Assembly: GCA_900291925.1 (NCBI GenBank)
Contig: UWYS01000012.1
Coordinates: forward strand, 62,001 to 126,000
Direction of reading: 5' to 3'
Length of the DNA: 64,000 nt
Source: Thecaphora thlaspeos
Lineage: Eukaryota; Basidiomycota; Ustilaginomycetes; Urocystidales; Glomosporiaceae
Within the stretch, counting starts at the first letter, position 1, and every line of letters begins with the position of its first letter. Below the pieces are notes generated by a model that saw only the letters and a program-made list of their open reading frames with translations, was not told the DNA's origin and did no database searches. The position numbers and the translations under genes were made by a program. Shown in pieces: positions 32,439 through 41,621 of the stretch.

Positions 32439-32993
32439 GGTCGCCAGGCGCGGTGATCCTACGTACCGGGTTGACACTGGGCTCACATACATACGATTAT
32501 GTTTGCGGCCAATGAATGAGCGATGAAGTCGAGGAAAGGAGGAAAGGAGAGAGTCCGGAAAGCGGGACGGAGCTGGTTCCCAGTCGTGGGTAAAAGAACA
32601 AGTAGGAAGCCCGCCACATGGTACGTTGATCTCTGAAGCGCTTCAAACAGCTGTGATTCACCGGGGACCCCCCCCACCTCTGATGTCCTTGTCGTCCGCC
32701 TCCGACAATATTCGAGCTCAGGACAGGTCTCTTCAGCATTTGTGGGCGAGTCAGAACAGTAGTGTAAGAGAAGGCCATCGCTCTGCAGGGAGAAGCACGC
32801 TACGGGCCACATACACCAAGACTATATCCGATTCGGAGGATGTCAATTGCAAAGTCGTATGTATGTGTTGGACCTCCGCGGCTGAGTCGAATCCATGAAG
32901 ATTGACAGGACGGCTTCAAAACAGATCGGGAGGCCAGGAGAGAGGAACTTTCTGACAACGTCGACGTCTCACCGCCACTTCACCCTGCAACGT

Positions 32994-33010
32994 GCTGTAC
33001 AGTACTGTAG
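32994..33010. promoter_or_regulatory. GTAC palindrome
   Basis: GCTGTACAGTACTGTAG contains the perfect 10-base palindrome CAGTACTG next to TGTACA. It is of the same element type as at 32145. Confidence 0.3.
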
Positions 33011-34503
33011 GTGATCTCTTGATACGTGTGGCAACGGTAAGATGTACAGGTAAGACAACGTCGGATGACCTCGTGACAACAGCCGACCTGCTTCATCTCA
33101 AACGGTACGGATACACTGCACACGTCACGACAAACGCCCTTCCATGTGGAGAGCAAAGGATCAAGCAAAGCAGCTGCTACAGATGACGTGCGACTCCTTC
33201 GTTGACCTTGCCAGCCATCGCCGTCTGCGCAAGGGTTTAGTATCGTTGCAACGTCTGCAAAATCACAACGACAAACAAAAAGCGAGAGGCAACCCGACAT
33301 GTTGTTCGCGGTACGCCCGCCGTGTTGTTCTCGGCAAGCCACCCTACCGCCTTCCGGCTACTTTCCTTGGGCTTGTACAAGGGTCCAAGGCGCCTGATGA
33401 GGAGCAAGATAGGTGGTGCCCTCAGACCAGAGGTGCTGGAGATGGCAGGATTAGGCGATGACAAACAAGATGACGACGGTTGAGATCGACGACGACGGGC
33501 GAACGACGCTACAAATACGAAGCGTTGTTGGCCTTCGGGAGGATATCGTATCGTCGCTTATGGTCTGTGCGATGTCCAGGAAAGCTCGCATGGCAGACGA
33601 TGCTCTGTCGCTACGAGCTGGACCCCTTTCGAGGGAAGAGGGACGGGCTCAGCTTAGCCTGGCATCGCTGCTCGGCATCGGAAGGGGGCTCGACCCTACG
33701 TACAGCGGGCGGCGGTGATCTCCTTCAGGAACGGTCCCTGGATAACGAAGCATCGCGTGTAAGTCTGTGCCTGTGTGGCCGGCGTAGGTAAGTACCTGTG
33801 GGCGCAAGGGGTCGATTCGGTGGACTCGATGTCATGCTGGCCTCCAGGGCAGTACAATCCAGTGTAACGATGGTTTGCTTCGATCAAGACCACGGGTGGC
33901 GCCAGACCGGGCTGGTGACAGCAGCGGGATCAATCCAGCAAGAATATGGCGCTGCTTCGTCGCGATCTGAGGGCGGGACTGCAAGTCCCCATGTCAGCGA
34001 GGAGGTCGTTGGCCTCACCTGAGTTCGTATGGCTCCACCCATACGGTCCCATCAAGAGGTGAGGGGCTCGATCTGAAGTGCTCGGATGTAGAGCTAAGTT
34101 AGGTTAAAGCACAGCCCAGTAGCTCCATGCAGGACACAGGACACGAGGACCAGGCACTAAGTTATGTACATACGTGTTTTCATCCCAGCCTGGGCCTTAA
34201 TATAATCATTTCATATATACGTATGTAGCATGGACCTCCGGCTGGGCGGCCGTGCGGTGCATTGCTCGCCGTTGAAATGAGCGTCGTCTTTGTGTTGGTT
34301 GTCGGAGCGTTCGAGTGATCCAACTGAGGAAGTAGTCAACTACCGCTTTTCCGTAACGGCCCAAGGAACGACGCACGACGATGTGCGATGCCTGCCAGGA
34401 GGCTTGAGGGCGTGCTTGCATGATCGCGCCGGCATCAAACTCGCAAAAATGGTGGCTTGCATCGCCTTGACTGCTCACCTTGACTCATGACTACAGAAAG
34501 AAG

Positions 34504-34527
34504 GGTACGTACAGTACGGTACGTACT
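34504..34527. promoter_or_regulatory. GTAC palindrome cluster
   Basis: Four GTAC cores in 24 bases (GTACGTACAGTACGGTACGT), about 800 bp upstream of the eIF2B delta start. It is the densest such cluster in the window. Confidence 0.3.
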
Positions 34528-35305
34528 GCGTGCGGGTGCGTGTGAAAGTTTCAAATTCGGCCGTAATGCTTCCCGCTCCATCGTCCTTGGCTTCCTCGAG
34601 CTCTTTCATCTGCATGGCCGTCCTCGACCTGATCCGGGCGTGATATGTACAGGGTAGTAACTAGTGACAGCGGGAACTTAGCGCTGACATCTGTACACTT
34701 ACTTAGCTGCGGGTGAACCAATACTCTCCAGCCAAGGTTCAACGTCGCAACAGCGGCGCTAGCGCTGGCGGCGGCGAAATCTAGGTTGTCTCTGTACGTC
34801 GAGACGCCGAACGCTTCCCCCAACCCGGTACGGCCCCGATCTCGACAACGTTGGAGCGAGTACCGTTTCGGAGGCCTCTCGTCTTGGTTGATGGCATCGT
34901 CGCTTGGTTGCCTGCTGATGATGGACCCTTGGGTTGACAAAGGCAGGATGGAAGGGGCATCGTCACTGTTGCTGTCGCCGAGGTAGAAGCCGAGGCAACC
35001 GCAGGCCAGAGAGGGCCGCTCCGCACCCGCACCCGATCCGATTTCTCCAGGGCAGCAGCAGGCGTCCCGGGTCCCGAACTTCTTCCCGGCTCCCTATCAG
35101 AGCAGGTTGCGGCTCCGAATTTCAGCAGGCTCTCTCTTCCCTTTTTGACCAAAGGTCATTCGCTCGACTCCGACACCAATTCACTCACCTCGCCGTCTTC
35201 CCCTTCTCCCAAGCCAATCCACCCGTCTATCAACCAGCGCGACCCTTCCCCTCCGCATCATTTGGCACGCAAACAAGGGACACGCATACGATCACCACCA
35301 TCACG

Positions 35306-36997
35306 ATGTCGACCCCCAGCACACCGCAGATGGCGGGCTCCTGCCAGAACAGCCCGGACCCATCAGCCTCGTCGCCCGCCGCTTCCACCTCCACTCCAAA
35401 GGCAAAAGCGGCAGCACACAACAGCAAGGACAAGCAGCTCAAGCAGCCCAAGGAGAGCTCCTCCAAAGACCCCGGACAGAAGTCGGCCAAGGAGCTTAAG
35501 GCGGAGCGTCGCGCTGCAAAGATCGCATCGCGACCCGGCGACAAGCCCGGCAGACCTTCTGCCCCGACCGCAGCCGGCGGCGCCGCCCCAGCCGCAGGAG
35601 CAAGTCAAGCGCACAGGGGTGCAGCACAGCAGGGAGGCGGCAGTGGCGGAAAGGCCAGAGGAGGAGGGGGAGGTGGTGCCGAGGGTGGAGACGACGCGCA
35701 GACCATGGGTCGACGAGACGATGCCTCGCGACGGAGCAACCAGTCCCAGGGCAAGGGAGGAGCTGGCTCCAGGCAACAGCAGCAGCAGCAGCAGTTGTCG
35801 TCTGGGCAGCACCAATCCTCGGCAGCGGGCGGCTTCAGTCACGAGTCCCAGACGGCGACGTCCAACATCGGCGACGTCTCGCTGTTTGGAAACGTCTCGC
35901 AGCCACGCGCGTCGCACCTCCACGCCCAGTCGATCGTCTCGTCGTCGTACCGCTCCAACATCCACCTGTCGATCCTCAAGCTGAGCACACAGCTGTCCGA
36001 GTTCAAGCTGATGGGCGCCGACTCGCGCGCCATGGCGCTGCTCCAGGCGCTGGCCGACGTGATCCGTGACTACCGCACGCCGCCGGGCGAGGTGCTCAAG
36101 CGCGATCTGCTGCGCACCGTCTCGAACCAGGTGGGCCATCTGGTCGAGGCGAGGGCCATGGGGACATCGACGGGCGTCGCGACGCGCTACCTCAAGTACG
36201 AGATCTCGCTCTGCTCGGCCGACATGACCGAGGACGAGGCAAAGGAGCACCTTCTCGAGCGCATCGACCACTTTGTGCGCGACCGCATCGTCTACGCCGC
36301 CAAGATCATTCGCGCCCAGGCCGGGAGCAAGATCAAGGATGGCGACGTCGTCATGACGTTTGCGCGCTCGACCGTGGTGGAAGGTACGCTGTTGGCGGCG
36401 CACCGCCAGGGAATTCGTTTCTCGGTCATTGTCGTGGATGCGCGGCCTCTGCTCGAGGGGCGTGCGCTGCTCTCGGTCTTGTTGGCAGCGGGGATCCCGT
36501 GCACCTATGGCCTGATCTCGTCGCTCGGAGCGCTGATGCCGCGCGCCACGCTGCTCCTGCTCGGGACGGCGGCACTGCTGGCCAACGGCGCCCTCTACTC
36601 GCGCGCGGGGACAGCAACGTGCGCCATGATGGCAAAGGAAAAGGGGATCCCCGTCATCGTCTGCTGCGAGACGTACAAGTTCTCGGAACGTGTGCAGCTC
36701 GACTCCTTTGTCCAGAACGAGGCGGGCAGTGCGCGAGACCTTCTGACGTACGATGCGGCAGCGTCAGCGACAACCTCAGCATCGACGTCGGGGGCGGCGG
36801 CGGGCGAAGACGAGGTAGGTAGGCTGCTGAGCGTGGGCGAGTGGGAGGGCAACGCACGGCTCGGGCTCGTCAACCTGCTCTACGACGTGACGCCGCCGCG
36901 CTACGTGAGCGCGGTCGCGAGCGAGGTGGGTCTGAGCGGGCCGGAGAGCGTCGGTGTCATCCTGCGCGACTTTAAGAGCGTCCTGTACGGTGCCTAG
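35306..36997 (+). CDS. GCD2: Translation initiation factor eIF2B subunit delta
   Basis: Regulatory subunit of the guanine-nucleotide exchange factor that recharges eIF2 with GTP and is inhibited by phosphorylated eIF2. Single exon, 563 residues from ATG 35306. The frame is open upstream to 34934, but that DNA is leader-like and the ATG here has a good ACGATG context. Residues 1-210 are a disordered, Lys/Ala/Gly-rich tail with a short CAG-encoded glutamine run. The conserved Rossmann-type domain follows. It contains TRYLKYEISLCSADMTEDEA, FARSTVVEGTLLAAHRQG, VVDARPLLEGRALLSVL, LISSLGALMPRATLLLLGT, and IPVIVCCETYKFSERVQLDS. These are the hallmark blocks of the eIF2B alpha/beta/delta family, and the YKFSERVQLDS-type ending is delta-specific. 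A low-complexity insertion (SATTSASTSGAAAGEDE) sits near the C-terminus. Confidence 0.95.
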   Translation: MSTPSTPQMAGSCQNSPDPSASSPAASTSTPKAKAAAHNSKDKQLKQPKESSSKDPGQKSAKELKAERRAAKIASRPGDKPGRPSAPTAAGGAAPAAGASQAHRGAAQQGGGSGGKARGGGGGGAEGGDDAQTMGRRDDASRRSNQSQGKGGAGSRQQQQQQQLSSGQHQSSAAGGFSHESQTATSNIGDVSLFGNVSQPRASHLHAQSIVSSSYRSNIHLSILKLSTQLSEFKLMGADSRAMALLQALADVIRDYRTPPGEVLKRDLLRTVSNQVGHLVEARAMGTSTGVATRYLKYEISLCSADMTEDEAKEHLLERIDHFVRDRIVYAAKIIRAQAGSKIKDGDVVMTFARSTVVEGTLLAAHRQGIRFSVIVVDARPLLEGRALLSVLLAAGIPCTYGLISSLGALMPRATLLLLGTAALLANGALYSRAGTATCAMMAKEKGIPVIVCCETYKFSERVQLDSFVQNEAGSARDLLTYDAAASATTSASTSGAAAGEDEVGRLLSVGEWEGNARLGLVNLLYDVTPPRYVSAVASEVGLSGPESVGVILRDFKSVLYGA

Positions 36998-37291
36998 AGT
37001 AGGGCGAGTGCGTCGAGAAGCAATACCGGATGATATGTCGTGCACCGCATCGTTCGTCTGTCTGCTTGCCTGAATCGGGAAGACGGTCGAGCCCTCCCCT
37101 CCACCTTTTCGAGAGGCACTACCCCTGTGCCTGCTCCAGCGTCGCCGCCTTTTTTTTTGGTCAGATTTTATGTGGCACTTTCCCGGCTTCCACTCGACCG
37201 ACCTATTAGTTACCACACATCCTACTTCTTTCCTCCTGCTTGTCCTCTCCGCCACCCACCACCTACCACCCGACTTTCGACACGCGACACC

Positions 37292-38148
37292 ATGAACGTA
37301 CCGTACACCGTCCAACTACTGCGTTCCTCTCTCCCCAATATCCCCCTGCACGGATTCACGACACAGTGCATGCTCGCCTCGAACCCGTCGTTGGGTGCAT
37401 CTACACTCACTTCGCTCTTTCCCGGTCCCGAAACGGCCTCTACCTCTGCGCCGCATCGCCTCTTTCAGATTTGGGACGAAAGTTCTCTCTCATCTCTTCT
37501 ACCCTCCAACGAAGGCGATCAAGGGAGCCAACCAAGGTTCCATCCAGTCGGATCGAAAGAGGAAAAAAAAAAGTACAATGTCGTTGTGGAGAAGTTGGGT
37601 GAGAGGTTGAGGAAGAGCTGGGAGGTTAGAGGGGTATTGGTTGACGTAAGCTTTTCCCCTCGTCCCCCCTCTCCCGATGGCTAACATCGTCAGACAGGAC
37701 CTTACTGATCGAAGCACTGACACACACCTCGTCGTCCATGGAACGCGATACACAGGGACTATCTCTCCTCTCTCGTCAACCGATCGCACACCTCCTACCT
37801 CTCTCTACCACCTTTCACTCCTACCTGACACCATTACCGCTTCTAAAACGTAACCACGACATCACATCGCGCATCCTTTCCCATCCATCTATCGACTATC
37901 CCGATTCAGACTCCTCAAGTTGGTACGCTACCAGAGCAAGACTCACCATGGCCTACACACTCGCAGAACTACACGTAGCGAGTAACATGGAGGAGTACGA
38001 GAGGTCGCAGGACTTCCTCAGAACGTTGGCTCATGGTAGAGAGACGAGCGTCTGGACGGATGGCGAGAAGGTCAGAGAGGATGCAAAGGATTGGATAAAG
38101 TGGGGAGGAAGAGGCTGGCTGGGCACTTTCAGGAGTTGGGGACTGTAG
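37292..38148 (+). CDS. COQ9: Ubiquinone biosynthesis protein COQ9, junction unresolved
   Basis: COQ9 is a lipid-binding mitochondrial factor that helps COQ7 hydroxylate the ubiquinone precursor. Exon 1 (37292-37645) encodes VQLLRSSLPNIPLHGFT, the COQ9 opening pattern, and ends RGVLVD before a good donor GTAAGC at 37646. The second part is clear from about 37700: LLIEALTHTSSSM, then SSSWYATRARLTMAYTLAEL and EYERSQDFLRTL, matching the COQ9 'WY..RA.L...Y...EL' block, to the stop at 38148. The two possible acceptors (exon starting 37694 or 37698) both leave the frame off by one or two bases against the phase 0 donor. A missed base, a non-obvious splice site or a real lesion is needed. The A10 run at 37563-37572 is not the cause, since other frames after it stop at once. 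No mitochondrial presequence is obvious. Confidence 0.75.
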
Positions 38149-38526
38149 AGTGAGAGAAAAGATGACCGGGCGTCAGAGAGCCCGGTTTTAGTCTTCTACT
38201 CCGCTCGTGAGTGCTCCTTCGAGGAGACATGGATACTTCTCCTTTCCCCGTCCGTTGAGTGTGTGTACGAGGTCTGAGCGCAGCGAGATCGTCCAATTTA
38301 AGCAACATGGAAGGGCGAACCCCATGAGAGCTTGCCAATCTGAGCAATCCTGAGGTAATAATGACGGCAACAACGACGACGACGTATCTTCATCCCTCCA
38401 CATACATTCACCCTCTCGTCCATCGATCCCATGAAGACGGGATGTGTATCTCCGTCCGTTTCCATGCGATAGGGTACCCGCTCCTGGAAAGCAGAGCAAG
38501 ACGTAGCAGCATCGATGATCCCTTGC
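38149..38526. other. Short convergent intergenic region
   Basis: 378 bp between the 3' ends of COQ9 and the 5-phosphatase gene. A GAGAGCCCGG/CCGGGCGTCAG element near 38165-38185 can form only a weak hairpin. Nothing else is recognised. Confidence 0.5.
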
Positions 38527-40950
38527 CTACTGAATCCTGACCAAGAAGGTAGCTCGGACAGCTCTATGGTCTGAGAACCTCACCGCTGGTACGCTCTCGT
38601 ACCGCTGTAGGACCAGGCCTTGTCTTTGTCTCTTCTTCGCTTCTTCGCTTTGCCCCTCTGTCTTCCCATCGTCCTTTCCGCCTTCGCCTCCTCTACCCAC
38701 GTCGGTGCCACATCCGTCCCCACATCCTTTCATCGCCACCTCTCCCTCGTCATCCCACTCCTTGGTTACGCACCACAACACCCTATCCGTCCAAGCGGGT
38801 ACCCTCTTTTTGTCGCTGGTATCGTACTGGTCCGTTCCCCTGTCGAACTTGTACGTCGGCGCGAACGTTATCCGTCCCTCTTCAAAGTCGTCAAACAGGC
38901 TCCCACTGTTTCGGAGCGATTCTAGCTGGTCGTATTGGTAGAGGGAGCCGTAGGATCGCGATTGAATGAGTTGGTGCGCCGAGCCGTGATCCAGGTCTAG
39001 ACGGAAGTTAAGGTCGCCCATGTTGATGATAATACTGAGGGGTAAAGAGAACGGCGAAGAGGAGAAGGGGTCAGAAGGAGCTGGAGGAGGCTAGGGGCAA
39101 GGGAAGAGAGGTCTTACTCATGATCCCGGATGTTGTATTCCACCACGTGCTTGTCCCATGGCTTCCAGGCTGCCGAGACGTCGGCGTCGGCGTCTCCGTA
39201 GGGATCGTACGTCGCTTTCTCGACTGGCGAGAGGGCTTTGGCGACGTCGTCGCGCTCGGCATCGATGTAGGTCGTCCCTAGCGATGCCACCACCCCGGCG
39301 GGCGCGTCTTGCGCACCGGGACCATCAGCGCCGGCCGCGGCCGCCATCGTCGTCCTCGTCGTCCCGTCCATCGTCTCGGCCGTTGCTTCTACGGTCGCTC
39401 CTGCCTCCTCTTCGTCCAATGCTGCCGCCTGAGAGTCCTCGATTGTTGGTGTGGACTCTCGGTCCTCCACCGCCGCCTCCCTCTCCTGCTCTGCCGTCTT
39501 GCTGTCTCCACCTCCCTCTGCCGGCCTGCTCTTTTCGCCTTCCTCTTCGGCTTCGTCGTCCGACGCCGTGGCCGGCAGTTCAATCTTGAACCTGAGACGC
39601 TTGTAGATTTCGCTCCAGTCCCAGCATCGTCTCTCCATGGCTTGAAGCCCTTCGAACGCCGAGAGGTGCGCGTTGACAAAGCAGATCGTGCGGCGGCCCA
39701 GTTGGAGGCGGACGGCGACGGCGCCCTTATTAGCCACGAAGCCGCCCAGCCCGACTCCTACACTCGCCGTGGCGAGCTCTGTGATGGAGTCCTTGATCGA
39801 GCTGCGGGCAAAGACGAGGATGAGCAGGCCGACTAGCTGCTTTGATGCGATCTGTTGGTGGCGGGACAAGGACAGAGACGGCAGGGCTGAGGGTCGGCGT
39901 CAGCTTCTCGCTCGTCTGGCCATCGAGCGAAGGGAGCCAGCTGCTCACCTTTGTGTATTCTCCAGCCCGAAGGCCCATGGCCTGTACGGCGGCCCTGGTC
40001 CAGGCATCCTCCCTCGCTGGCGAGTAGTAGAGGTAGGCGCCGCCTGACGTGTCGACCTCCTGAAAGCCGAGGACGATGAGGTCCGGCTCCTCTTCTGTGC
40101 GCAGCCAACTCTTCAGGCCGTCGATGGTGTTGGCGTCGTGCTGGGGCCACTGCCCCGCGACGTTGAAGGTGCCGACCGAAAGGCGGATCTCATCCTGGGC
40201 GGGCGAAGGCGGACGCGTCGTTCGGTCGTGGTGGCGAGGCAGGATTGCGCTCTTTGAGAAGTGTTCGAAGATGGGGACGGCTGGAGGCTTTGCCGCAGCG
40301 TCGCCGGGGAAGGGCAGATCGTCCGTGTAGGCAGAGAGCCACTGGTGGGATGTTGCGAGCGAGAAGCTGTGTTGCTCTGCTACCTTTGTGAGGTCCCTCA
40401 GGACCGAGAGGAAGTCCTTGAGCCCCTGCGTATCGGATGTGGCTGCGCTGGCCGACTGAGCGCAGCATGCTATCGTGAGGCCGAGTTGTGCATCCGAGCT
40501 GTTATTGGCATTGTTCGCGGCTTGACCGGTGAGGAAGATGGGCAGTGAGACCGCATCGAGGATGGACTGGATCGAGGGGAGGGAGCCGGACGCCGAAGGG
40601 AGGAGCGACGAGGATGTCGCCGATGGTAGCCTGGAGGTGTCGTGCTGGTGGAGCTGTATGTCAATCGAGGGGAGGATGGGGATGACTGCGAGGAGTGCAG
40701 CGGTATTTGGGTCCTTGTTGCGTGGCTTGAGGAAGAGGATGGCGGCCTGTTCTACGCTGGATGCGACGTTTGAGACGATGACGAAGATGCGGCGAGGGTT
40801 CTGCGGCGAGAGCGAGGGAGGGGCGGCGGCGTCGCCATCAGAAGATGTAGCGGTCGGAGACGCGGTGGCGTCGAGAGCAATTTTGAGGTGCTCCTCTGGG
40901 TTGATGATGGTCGAGGCGAGGAGGTAGGGATCGGGGGCGGTGGTCGACAT
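38527..40950 (-). CDS. Inositol polyphosphate 5-phosphatase (type II, OCRL/INPP5-like catalytic domain)
   Basis: Removes the 5-phosphate from phosphoinositides such as PI(4,5)P2 on plasma or endosomal membranes. Three exons: 40950-39949, 39851-39118 and 39034-38527, total 747 residues. Introns of 97 and 83 nt start GTGAGC and GTAAGA and join in phase; the second gives RDHDIIINMGDLNFRLD. Catalytic motifs in order: VGTFNVAGQWP, GFQEVDTSGGAY, FVANKGAVAVRL, FVNAHLSAFEG, MGDLNFRLD, VPAWTDRVLW and FSDHRAV. The first 270 residues are a less conserved N-terminal domain. A long acidic Ala/Glu-rich insertion of about 125 residues separates FVNAHLSA from the GDLNFR motif inside the catalytic fold, and a second Gly/Lys-rich one precedes the SDHR motif. 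No Sac1, RhoGAP or CAAX feature is visible. Confidence 0.92.
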
Positions 40951-41621
40951 CCTCGCTCGAGGAGCGATGGCGGCGTGTGGGGGGGGGATGCCGGGAGTGG
41001 CGGTGGCTGCGATGAGGTGCGAGTGTGGTGGCGATGAGGGAAGATGCCGACTAGCTCAGGCTCAGGCTCAGGCTTGGGCTCAGGCTCAGGCTGTGGTTCG
41101 ATCTATGGCTCTGTCGGTGTGAGCTGGACGGCGGGTGATCCGATCGAGTACGTGAAGTTGCGAGGCACGAGGGAGAAGAGGCGAGACCGCCCTCGAGCCG
41201 GGCACCTCGCTGCCGGAGACAGCAAGAGGCCGTCCGTTGCATGTGGAGGAGGCGCTGGCAGGGGCTCTGGCTCTGTTTCGGCGCAGGCCCGCTCCGCATC
41301 CAGCGACAAGCGCCCAGCGCCTAGCCCCTGTGGACCGAAGCTTCTCTTCCTCATCTCGCCTCCCCTTTCCCCTCCTCTCGCCTCCCTTCCCGCCCCTTTC
41401 CTTCTACAATCCGACAGCCCTACACTTACTACACTCTACCTACTCTCGCGCCACGACCATCATCTTCATAGACTAGACGAGCCATTCCGCGATATCCGCC
41501 CCCGCCCACGCGCTAGCCAGCCATGCCACAGCCATAGCGTGCACACACACCCTCGTCCCTCTCCGTCCGTCTCTCTCGCTTCTCGCCTTCGCACTACTGC
41601 GCCAGCAAAGAGCCACCAGCG
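40951..41621. promoter_or_regulatory. Divergent promoter region of the 5-phosphatase and GWT1 genes
   Basis: 670 bp between start codons. A GGCTCA hexamer repeat lies at 41054-41093, and a CT-rich leader runs from about 41350 into GWT1. No TATA box is evident. Confidence 0.5.
41054..41093. repeat. GGCTCA hexamer tandem repeat
   Basis: Five near-perfect copies of GGCTCA with one GGCTTG variant, in the divergent promoter. Likely length-variable. Confidence 0.75.

Larger units (their letters stand above)
28726..35305. other. Gene-free block B, the largest spacer (6.6 kb)
   Basis: No protein or RNA gene is supported. It covers the promoter of the MHYT gene (28726 to about 29400), then a long tract with scattered AT-rich patches (32404-32438, 34198-34230) and many GTAC palindromes (30811, 31001, 31221-31255, 31931-31940, 32145-32167, 32994-33010, 34172-34185, 34504-34527, 34645), and finally the leader of the eIF2B gene. 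Open frames of up to 221 residues on both strands have no motif and overlap one another, as expected by chance in GC-rich DNA. No transposase or reverse transcriptase motif, long terminal repeat or tRNA was seen. Confidence 0.5.
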
